From contig CAVUWX010000020.1 in NCBI GenBank assembly GCA_963745205.1, forward strand, positions 1 to 64,000: a DNA stretch of 64,000 nucleotides. Reading direction: 5' to 3'. Below, in pieces: positions 1 to 6,694 of this stretch. Under the pieces are notes generated by a model. It ran no database searches. It was given only the letters and a program-made list of their open reading frames with translations, and was not told the DNA's origin. Within the stretch, counting starts at the first letter, position 1. Each line of letters begins with the position of its first letter. Made by a program: the position numbers and the translations under genes. Origin of the DNA: Hyphomicrobium_A sp963745205 (GTDB lineage Bacteria; Pseudomonadota; Alphaproteobacteria; Rhizobiales; Hyphomicrobiaceae).

Positions 1-1280
1 CTCGCGCACCGCACGCTCTATCTGTCGCGGCCGCGGGTGCGCAGCCTGACCGAATTCTACCTGTGGATGTCGTTCGGTGGCGTGCTCGGCGGGCTTTCTC
101 GGCGCTTCTCGCGCCGAAGCTGTTCCCGGAGGTGTTCGAGTACCCGCTGCTGATCGCGCTCACCCTTGCCTGCCGGCCGGGCGTATTTCAGCGTCGCGCG
201 GCGCAGGGGCGCGAGGTGCTCTGGCTGCTCGGCATCGTCGGGATTGGCCTTTTGGCGGTCATGTACGGCGCCGAATGGGCGGCGCGCCTCGGCCTTTCGT
301 TCGGCGAGTGGGGCTTCACCGCCGCGCTGACGCTCGTCTTCGGCGTCGTCCTGCTCGGGCTCTGGGGACGCGGCGCGCGCCAGCTCACCGTGGGGCTTCT
401 GATGTTCGCGACCGTCGTCATGCTGCCCTCCAGCGTGAAGCATGGCAACGCGCAGCGCAGCTACTTCGGCGTCTACCGCGTCTCGCTATCGGACGGCGAC
501 GACTACAACGTCCTCACTCACGGGACGACGCTGCACGGGGCGCAGCGCATCCGCGATGACGACGGCAAGCTCGTCACTGACACCACCCCCGCCACCTACT
601 ACTACCCCGGCAGTCCGCTCGCGCGTTCCGTCGAGATCGTGCAACAGCGCCTCGATGTCAAAGGGGAGAAGGGCCGCTTCGGCATCGTCGGCCTCGGCAC
701 CGGCTCCATCTCCTGCTACGCCAAGAAGGACGAGCGCTGGCGCTTCTTCGAGATCGACCCCGTCGTGATCGACATCGCCGCGAAGTCGACCCACTTCACA
801 TTCCTCGCCAACTGCCAGCCGAAGCTCGACGTGGTCTTGGGCGACGCGCGCGTGATGCTCGCCAAGGAACCCGACCGCAGCTTCGACTTCATGCTCATCG
901 ACGCCTTCTCCTCGGACGCGGTCCCGGTGCACCTCATGACCGCAGAGGCGCTGCAGCTCTATGCCGCAAAGCTGAAGGACGACGGCATCCTGGTCCTGCA
1001 CATCTCCAACCGCTACCTCGACCTCGACTCCGTCCTCGGTGCGACCATGCCGCTGGTGCCGCAACTCAAAGGGCTGATCGTCTCCGACGAAAAGGCAGAC
1101 GGCACCTACGCCGAGAACAGCTCGACCATCGCGGTGCTTGCCAAGGACGTGCGCGCGCTCGATTCCTTCCGGGTGATCGAGGGCTCTGGGCCGTTCAATC
1201 CAAGCAGACTTTCTCCCTGGACGGACGACGCCTCCGACATCCTCGGGGCATTTCTGTCGCAGTGGCGCCGCACATCTTGA
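1..1280 (+). pseudogene. Fused-MFS/spermidine synthase-like protein, 5'-truncated by window edge and frameshifted
   Basis: The C-terminal part is a class I Rossmann methyltransferase-like fold of the spermidine synthase family. Visible motifs are VGLGTGSISCYA (cofactor site), FFEIDP and LIDAFSSDAVPVHLMT (acidic active-site loop). The N-terminal part is hydrophobic, as in the membrane-fused subgroup. Frame 1 reads LTEFYLWMSFGGVLGGL from the window edge to about base 94, and frame 3 then continues FSALLAPKLFPEVFEYPLL to the stop at 1280. One extra T in the TTT run at 95-97 would restore a single frame, so a 1-base deletion is inferred. The substrate is not determinable; many membrane-fused members have no proven polyamine activity. 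Confidence 0.75.
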
Positions 1281-1385
1281 AGGCGGCTGCGGGGTGCGGC
1301 CGCCAAGTTGCGCGTGCGGCCCGCGGGGGCTAAGAGAGCGGAGTTCTGACCCGCGGCTCTAGAACATCGAATCGGCGAGGGGACC

Positions 1386-1673
1386 ATGCAGGTCGATGAG
1401 GTGACAGTCCGGCGCATTGCACGGCTGGCGCGCATCAAAATCACGGAAGCGGAAGCCAAGGGCCTCGTGAAGGAGCTCTCGGGCATCCTGAATTGGGTCC
1501 AGCAGCTCGACGAGGTAGACACCTCGGCGGTCGAGCCGATGACGCGCGTCGTGCCGATCGAGCTCAAGAAGCGAGAGGACATCGTCAACGACGGCGGCAA
1601 GGCCGACGAAATCCTGAAGAATGCGCCGATGGCCGAAGATGGATTCTTCGTCGTCCCGAAGATTGTAGAGTGA
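1386..1673 (+). CDS. gatC: Asp-tRNA(Asn)/Glu-tRNA(Gln) amidotransferase subunit C
   Basis: A 95-residue protein of normal GatC length. It begins MQVDEVTVRRIARLARIKI and contains the family features LNWVQQLDEVDTSAVEPM and a C-terminal EDGFFVVPKIVE. GatC is the small stabilising subunit of the GatCAB complex, which transamidates mischarged Glu-tRNA(Gln) or Asp-tRNA(Asn) in the cytoplasm. It opens the gat cluster: gatA lies about 400 bp downstream and gatB about 5 kb downstream. Its stop is 6 nt before the next start, so the genes are probably co-transcribed. Confidence 0.95.
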   Translation: MQVDEVTVRRIARLARIKITEAEAKGLVKELSGILNWVQQLDEVDTSAVEPMTRVVPIELKKREDIVNDGGKADEILKNAPMAEDGFFVVPKIVE

Positions 1674-1679
1674 TTGCCA

Positions 1680-2089
1680 ATGCTAAGATTTCTCTGCCTA
1701 CCACTGCTGGTACTCGTTGCCGCCCTCCTGCCCGCGGCGACGACGTTCGCCGACGACGACTGGAGCTTCATTGCCGGCACCTACGCCCTCAACGCCGATG
1801 ACTGCAAGCTCGCACTCGCCGCCGCGCCGTTCTCGCGGGAGCTCGTCGACGGGCTCGCCAGGAGGTGATGTCGCGCGAGGGCATCACGAGCCCGCGCGAG
1901 GTCCACTGCCGGTTCCGCTCCGCCGAGAAATCCGACACCGGGTGGAAGGTGCGGGCCGACTGCGAGGAGATGGGGGAGGATTCGCCCGCCGAGATCGCCG
2001 TGACGACCGGCTCCGACGGCTCGGTCTCCGTCGTCAGCGAGGACGTCTATGGTCCCGAGGCCTTGAAATTCACGCTCTGCCAGAAGTGA
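1680..2089 (+). pseudogene. Small secreted protein between gatC and gatA, split by an apparent 1-base deletion
   Basis: The first frame encodes a clear signal peptide (MLRFLCLPLLVLVAALLPAA) and then DDDWSFIAGTYALNADDCKLA, stopping at 1868. The second frame continues QEVMSREGITSPREVHCRF and ends TLCQK at 2089. Adding one C at the GCCAGG near 1858 gives LAQEVMSREG in one frame of about 136 residues. The start ATG lies 6 nt after the gatC stop, and the end abuts the gatA GTG. It probably encodes a periplasmic protein with a few cysteines. It is not recognised as a named family; the form (signal peptide, YALNADDC) resembles the secreted protein at 59093-59458. Confidence 0.6.
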
Positions 2090-3676
2090 GTGTCCGTGAC
2101 CGAACTTACAAAGCTGACGCTTGCCGAGGCCCGGGACGGACTGCGCAAGAAGAAGTTCTCCGCGACCGAGCTGACGCAGGCGTTCCTGCAGGCGATCGAG
2201 GGGGCAAATGCGGCGCTCAACGCCTACGTGTTGCCGACGCCCGAGCTGGCGCTGGCGCAGGCGAAAGAGAGCGACAAGCGTCTGCAGGAGGGCAACGCGC
2301 GGACGCTGGAAGGCCTGCCGCTCGGCAACAAGGACCTGTTTTGCACGCTCGATGAGCGCACGACGGCCTGCTCGAAGATCCTCGACGATTTCCGTCCCCC
2401 CTACGAGTCCGCCGTCGGCGCCAATCTGTGGAATGCCGGCGCCGTCATGCTGGGCAAGCTCAACTGCGACGAGTTCGCCATGGGCTCCTCCAACGAGACG
2501 AGTGCCTTCGGGCCGGTCGTCTCGCCGTGGCGGCGCAAGGACAAGGGCGGCGCGCTGTCGGCCGACAAGCTCGTCCCCGGCGGTTCCTCGGGCGGCTCTT
2601 CCGCCGCCGTCGCGGCGGACCTGTGTCTCGCCGCCACCGCGACCGATACCGGCGGGTCGATCCGCCAGCCGGCGGCGCTGACCGGCATCGTCGGCATCAA
2701 GCCGACCTACGGGCGCTGCTCGCGCTGGGGCATCGTCGCGTTCGCCTCTTCGCTCGACCAGGCGGGCCCGTTGGCGAAGACCGTGACCGACGCCGCGATC
2801 ATGCTCAAGGCCATGGCGAGCCACGATCCGCGCGACTCCACCTCCGTCGATGCGCCGGTGCCCGACTACGAGGCTGCGCTCGCCGAGGGCGTCAAAGGCA
2901 TGCGCATCGGCGTGCCGAAGGAATACCGCGTCAAGGGCATGTCGCAGGAGATCGACAAGCTGTGGAGCCAAGGCATCGCCTGGCTCAAGGCGGCGGGCGC
3001 GACCATCCACGACATCAGCCTGCCGCACACCAAGTATGCGCTGCCGGCCTACTACATCATCGCCCCCGCCGAGGCCTCCTCCAACCTCGCGCGCTACGAC
3101 GGCATGCGCTACGGCCTGCGCGAAACGGGCAAGGACCTGATCGACACCTACGAGCGCACACGCGGGGCGGGCTTCGGCAAGGAGGTGCGCCGCCGCATCT
3201 TGATCGGCACCTACGTGCTGTCGGCGGGCTACTACGACGCCTACTACCTCAAGGCGCAGAAGGTGCGCACGTTGATCAAGCACGACTTCGACGAGGCGTG
3301 GAAGTCGGTCGACGTGGTGCTGACACCGACCACGCCGTCGCCCGCGTTCGCCTTCGGCGAGAAGTCGGGCGATCCCATCGCCATGTATCTGGAGGACATC
3401 TTCACCGTCACGGTAAACATGGCGGGGCTGCCCGGCATCTCGGTGCCGGCGGGGCTGTCGAGCGAAGGCACACCGCTCGGGCTGCAGCTCATCGGCAAGC
3501 CGTTCGACGAGGCGACGCTGTTTCGCGCGGCGAAAGCGATCGAGGACGCCGCCGGGCGCTTCACCGTCAGCGAGCGCTGGTGGGAATCGGGAGCTAAAGC
3601 ATCGGTGACGAAAGCATCCGCGGCGAAGGCTCCAAAGCAGCCCGCCGCCAAGAAATCGAAGGGAACGAAAAAATGA
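2090..3676 (+). CDS. gatA: Glu-tRNA(Gln)/Asp-tRNA(Asn) amidotransferase subunit A
   Basis: A 528-residue amidase-signature enzyme that hydrolyses glutamine to supply ammonia to GatB. The Ser-cisSer-Lys triad is visible: Lys81 in GNKDLFCT, Ser166 in GGSSGGSSAAVA and nucleophile Ser190 in TDTGGSIRQPA, with the spacing expected for GatA. The start is GTG at 2090, directly after the preceding stop; GTG at 2096 is an alternative. After the conserved C-terminus (SERWWESG) there is an unusual Lys/Ala-rich tail of about 30 residues (KASVTKASAAKAPKQP and on). It overlaps the chorismate mutase gene by ATGA, which implies translational coupling. Confidence 0.95.
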   Translation: MSVTELTKLTLAEARDGLRKKKFSATELTQAFLQAIEGANAALNAYVLPTPELALAQAKESDKRLQEGNARTLEGLPLGNKDLFCTLDERTTACSKILDDFRPPYESAVGANLWNAGAVMLGKLNCDEFAMGSSNETSAFGPVVSPWRRKDKGGALSADKLVPGGSSGGSSAAVAADLCLAATATDTGGSIRQPAALTGIVGIKPTYGRCSRWGIVAFASSLDQAGPLAKTVTDAAIMLKAMASHDPRDSTSVDAPVPDYEAALAEGVKGMRIGVPKEYRVKGMSQEIDKLWSQGIAWLKAAGATIHDISLPHTKYALPAYYIIAPAEASSNLARYDGMRYGLRETGKDLIDTYERTRGAGFGKEVRRRILIGTYVLSAGYYDAYYLKAQKVRTLIKHDFDEAWKSVDVVLTPTTPSPAFAFGEKSGDPIAMYLEDIFTVTVNMAGLPGISVPAGLSSEGTPLGLQLIGKPFDEATLFRAAKAIEDAAGRFTVSERWWESGAKASVTKASAAKAPKQPAAKKSKGTKK

Positions 3677-3999
3677 CCGGGAGGCTGCCGCAAGACTGCC
3701 GCGACATGTCGGAGGTGCGCGCCGAGATCGACCGCATCGACTTGGCCCTCGTCGATATCATCGCGGAGCGCTTCGCCTACGTCGATCGCGCCTGGCAGCT
3801 CAAGTCGAACCCCGGCGAAGCCTACGTGCCCTGGCGCATCCAGCAGGTGATCGACAAGGTGCGGGCGCGCGCCAGGGATAAGGGGCTGCCGCCCGAGCTC
3901 ACGGAAGCGCTGTGGCGGCAGATGATCGGCTGGTTCGTCCAGTACGAGGAAGAGAAGCTCCGCCGTCAGCTCGAGGGCAACGGCGGCCAGGGGGGATAA
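3673..3999 (+). CDS. AroQ-type chorismate mutase
   Basis: A 108-residue all-helical protein with the AroQ pattern: EVRAEIDRIDLALVDIIAERFAY (helix 1), AWQLK, and later QQVIDKVRARARDKGLPPELTEALWRQMI. It should convert chorismate to prephenate for phenylalanine and tyrosine synthesis; the isochorismate-pyruvate lyase subgroup has the same fold. The start ATG overlaps the gatA stop by 4 nt. A second ATG at 3706 (MSEVRAEI) would give a more typical N-terminus. Aromatic amino acid synthesis inside a tRNA amidotransferase cluster suggests an operon of convenience. Confidence 0.8.
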   Translation: MTGRLPQDCRDMSEVRAEIDRIDLALVDIIAERFAYVDRAWQLKSNPGEAYVPWRIQQVIDKVRARARDKGLPPELTEALWRQMIGWFVQYEEEKLRRQLEGNGGQGG

Positions 4000-4001
4000 G
4001 G

Positions 4002-4283
4002 GTGGAGATCAAGCCGTTCGACCCCAACACGCTGGTGCTGATTTCGCTTCTCAATCCGGTGGTGATTGCGGTCGCGTTCCTCATGGGCCGGCGCGCCGAC
4101 CAACCCCAGAAGCTGGTCGTTGCCGCGTTCGCCGCTTCGCTCGCGGGTTTCATCCTTTATTGGCTCGTTGCCGCTGTCGGCCTGCTTCCGATCCACGCGC
4201 TAGGGGGCGAAGCCGCCATTCTGCTGATGCAGTTTCTCATCGCTTTCGTCTGGGCCGGCCTCGGCTATTGGCTGCGCGGCTAA
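4002..4283 (+). CDS. Small integral membrane protein, gat cluster
   Basis: A 93-residue protein with GTG start 2 nt after the chorismate mutase stop, preceded by a GGGGG ribosome binding site. It has about three hydrophobic segments: LVLISLLNPVVIAVAFLMG, FAASLAGFILYWLVAAVG and AAILLMQFLIAFVWAGLGYW. A cytoplasmic loop carries RRADQPQK. No family is recognised. Its tight spacing suggests co-translation with the upstream genes. Confidence 0.65.
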   Translation: MEIKPFDPNTLVLISLLNPVVIAVAFLMGRRADQPQKLVVAAFAASLAGFILYWLVAAVGLLPIHALGGEAAILLMQFLIAFVWAGLGYWLRG

Positions 4284-4455
4284 GCCAGGCGATCCTCGTT
4301 TTGCGCTAGGCGGAAGCGGCGCGCATCGTGCCGGCCGCGCCGCGTGCCTGCGCTTGTGCTCGCGAGGAAGCGATGTGCGCCCGAAATCAGCCATCTCTTT
4401 CGTGCACTTCCTTAGCCACCGGGGACAGTATCAGCGTAGTCCGGGGGACGAGCGC

Positions 4456-4878
4456 ATGTCGGAGACGGGTGGAGCGCCCGCGCGGTCCTGCAAAAGGCCG
4501 CTTGTCATCAATCGCGGAATTACGATCGTCGGCTCTCTCGCCTTAAAGGGCCACGTCGTCATCGAGGGCGCCGTCGACGGCGAGGTGCGCTGCACGGACC
4601 TGCAGATCGCCGAGCGCGGTGTGGTGGACGGGCTCATCGTCGCCGACAAGGTCGTCGTGCTGGGCGAGTTCATCGGCGCGATCTATGCCAAAGAGATCTT
4701 TCTCGGCGCTGCCTGCGCGGTCGAAGGCCACATCTTCCATCGCAAGCTCGTGCTCGAGGAGGGCTGCTACTTCGAGGGCAAATCGCGCTGCTACTCAAAC
4801 CCGCTCGCGCACGCGCCCGCCGCCGAGCCGCCGCCCTGGAGCGGCGAGGAGCTGAGCGCCTCCTTCGGTCCGGGCTAA
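4456..4878 (+). CDS. Bactofilin-family (polymer-forming cytoskeletal) protein
   Basis: About 140 residues from ATG 4456 (MSETGGAPARS); an in-frame TTG exists further upstream but the fold begins after 4490. The core is a run of short beta repeats typical of a right-handed beta-helix: ITIVGSLALKGHVVIEGAVDGEVRC, RGVVDGLIVADKVVVLGEFIGAI, ACAVEGHIFHRKLVLEEGCYFEG. Bactofilins self-assemble into nucleotide-free filaments at the inner membrane and organise cell-wall enzymes. A second, longer family member lies at 57999-58649. Confidence 0.85.
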   Translation: MSETGGAPARSCKRPLVINRGITIVGSLALKGHVVIEGAVDGEVRCTDLQIAERGVVDGLIVADKVVVLGEFIGAIYAKEIFLGAACAVEGHIFHRKLVLEEGCYFEGKSRCYSNPLAHAPAAEPPPWSGEELSASFGPG

Positions 4879-4913
4879 AGCCGACGTCACGCTCGAGGAT
4901 TGCCCCGGTCGCT

Positions 4914-4928
4914 GCCCTGCGTTAACAG
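4914..4928. repeat. Left 15-bp direct repeat (attL-like) of the SEC-C/nuclease insertion
   Basis: GCCCTGCGTTAACAG occurs here and again at 6660-6674, bracketing 1.75 kb of visibly AT-richer DNA. The copies lie between the bactofilin stop and the gatB ribosome binding site. Removing one copy plus the insert leaves bactofilin about 50 bp before gatB, a plausible ancestral arrangement. Confidence 0.75.
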
Positions 4929-4971
4929 ATGTGGAACCTGTCCATATTGCAATTCATCCAATTTAAAACGC

Positions 4972-5073
4972 ATGGCCAAATTTGGTCGCAACCAGCCCTG
5001 CCACTGCGGCAGCGGGCGAAAATATAAACACTGCCACGGTCGATCGACGGGTCAACCGACGAGCCACCGATGA
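4972..5073 (+). CDS. SEC-C zinc-binding motif peptide, coupled to or split from the downstream gene
   Basis: A 33-residue reading frame whose core PCHCGSGRKYKHCHG is a textbook SEC-C motif (CxC...C-H), the zinc-binding element of the SecA C-terminus that also prefixes many unrelated proteins. Its TGA overlaps the ATG of the next gene (ATGA at 5070). Related proteins often carry SEC-C fused at the N-terminus. Upstream of 5070 the downstream gene's own frame stays open back to STDEPP, so a 1-base deletion near 5040 may have split one gene. Translational coupling is the alternative. Confidence 0.6.
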   Translation: MAKFGRNQPCHCGSGRKYKHCHGRSTGQPTSHR

Positions 5074-6671
5074 CGAGATTAGGTGCGCAGCTGGCCAAGC
5101 TCGCGGCCGAGGAACAGATTAGGGAGATCCAACAGGGCGGTGGGCGGCCGATCATTTCGGCGAAGATGAAAGACCACCAAATGGTTGCCGTCGGCAACAC
5201 AGTCCATTTTTCGAAGACGTGGAAGACGTTCCCAGACTTCTTATCCGACTATATCAAGACAAAGATGGGGCCCGAGTGGGGTAACGCAGAAATCGCAAAG
5301 CCTCTCGCCGAGCGGCATCCACTGATGCAGTGGTATGATGCGTATTGCCGGTACCAGCGCGAAACAATCAAGAACCCAGGAGAGGTAAGCTCGGCAGTGA
5401 TCACGGGTGTGGTCGCCTGCTACCTTGGTCTAGCCTACGCGCTCTACCTGCTAGCTCACAACGTTGAGCTCCAGGATCGCCTCATAAAGCGCCTTCGAAA
5501 TGTCGGGAACTTCCAGGGCGCTTACTACGAACTCATGGTCGCCAGCATCCTCATCCGCGCCGGCTTCAAACTTACGCTTGAGGACGAAGCCGACCCGGCT
5601 ACCAAACACTGCGAGTTCGCGGCCGTCTCGAAATCGGGTAAGCGCTATTGGGTTGAAGCCAAGATGCGATCAGTCAATGGGCTGCTGGGCCGCATGGCCG
5701 ACGATGGCGGCGCCGATGATGACGCGTTAGGCCGTCTGATACCCCACCTCAACGCCGCTTTGAAAAAGCCCGCTAGTGACGAGCGATTGATCTTCATCGA
5801 CGTGAACGTTCCCCCGGTCTTCGATGAAAAGAACAAGCCCAATTGGTTGGAGCCAGCGATGGCACGCCTCGAACGGTACGAGCAAAGGGAGCTTGAGGAG
5901 GGCGTGACAGCCTACGTCTTCGTCACCAACATGGCCTTTCACCGTGACCTCGACAAGGTGCCTTCGATGGTCGGGGCTCCCTTCGGTTTAGGCATGCCCG
6001 ACTTCAATCGGCCCGGCCTCATCAGGGTCAGCGATGCCTACCTGCAAAAGCAAAAGCATCTCGATGCTCATGTCATCGGCGAGGCGCTCCAGAGCTATTT
6101 ACGGTTCCCGGAGACCTTCGACGGCAGACCATCTTCGGAGGCTTTCGGTGGGGTGCGACGCTTGCAGATTGGTCAGACGTATTGCTTTGGGGACGTCGAG
6201 GGGAAGGACCTCGTCGCAACTGTGACGGCTGCCATCGTAAGTGCGAACGAGCAAGAGGTGATCATCGGCGTCACTGACGTTGAGACCCACAAGTCCTCTT
6301 TGTTGCGATCGCCGCTGTCGGCTCCTGAGCTAGCGGATTACAAAAAATACGGACCGGCCTACTTCGGCGACAAGCGTGCGAAGAAATCCAAACGGCTTGA
6401 GAACGTGTACGACCTTTTTGAGTGGTTGATCGAGACTCAAAAGAATTTTCCGCGCGACAAGATTCTGGAGTGGTTCGCGGGTAGCCCTGATATCGCTGAG
6501 CTTGAAAAGATGGACGACGACAAACTGCGACTTGCCTACTGCGAGGCGCTTGCCGCATCGATCGCAGCTAGGAACAAGGAGCCGCAGGTAGAGACATCGG
6601 TGACTTCGAGTGACAGCGTGCCGCCGCGGCCCGACGACGTCTCCCATTGCGGCACGCCAGCCCTGCGTTAA
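5070..6671 (+). CDS. Accessory protein with PD-(D/E)xK nuclease-like core (SEC-C associated)
   Basis: 533 residues, not a named family to me. Residues 20-135 (RPIISAKM, VGNTVHFSKTWKTFPDFL, GPEWGNAEIAKP, NPGEVSSAVITGVV) form a conserved-looking N-terminal region. Residues 150-200 look like a restriction-endonuclease fold: Glu154 in AYYELMVASILIRAGF, Asp/Glu near 172-182 (EDEADPATKHCEF) and Glu196-x-Lys198 in YWVEAK. The C-terminal 200 residues are unassigned. Base composition is visibly AT-richer than its neighbours. The last codons (ALR-stop) lie inside the right flanking repeat. Inference: a horizontally acquired DNA- or RNA-targeting, perhaps defensive, gene. The nuclease call rests on motif reading only. 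Confidence 0.6.
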   Translation: MTRLGAQLAKLAAEEQIREIQQGGGRPIISAKMKDHQMVAVGNTVHFSKTWKTFPDFLSDYIKTKMGPEWGNAEIAKPLAERHPLMQWYDAYCRYQRETIKNPGEVSSAVITGVVACYLGLAYALYLLAHNVELQDRLIKRLRNVGNFQGAYYELMVASILIRAGFKLTLEDEADPATKHCEFAAVSKSGKRYWVEAKMRSVNGLLGRMADDGGADDDALGRLIPHLNAALKKPASDERLIFIDVNVPPVFDEKNKPNWLEPAMARLERYEQRELEEGVTAYVFVTNMAFHRDLDKVPSMVGAPFGLGMPDFNRPGLIRVSDAYLQKQKHLDAHVIGEALQSYLRFPETFDGRPSSEAFGGVRRLQIGQTYCFGDVEGKDLVATVTAAIVSANEQEVIIGVTDVETHKSSLLRSPLSAPELADYKKYGPAYFGDKRAKKSKRLENVYDLFEWLIETQKNFPRDKILEWFAGSPDIAELEKMDDDKLRLAYCEALAASIAARNKEPQVETSVTSSDSVPPRPDDVSHCGTPALR

Positions 6672-6677
6672 CAGGGC
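6660..6677. repeat. Right direct repeat (attR-like) forming an 18-bp palindromic core
   Basis: The second copy of the 15-bp repeat extends here into a perfect inverted repeat, GCCCTG-CGTTAA-CAGGGC (6-bp arms, 6-bp spacer). This geometry is typical of tyrosine-recombinase core sites. The left copy lacks the outer part of the right arm, as expected if this side keeps the chromosomal half-site. The spacer contains the TAA stop of the accessory gene. The gatB ribosome binding site follows within 15 bp. Confidence 0.6.
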
Positions 6678-6694
6678 GGGCAAGGAGCTCCCCT

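Noticed and set aside
1781..3283. 500-codon minus-strand frame opposite gatA
   Set aside because: GC-rich antisense shadow of gatA with low-complexity Arg/Ala composition and no ribosome binding site.
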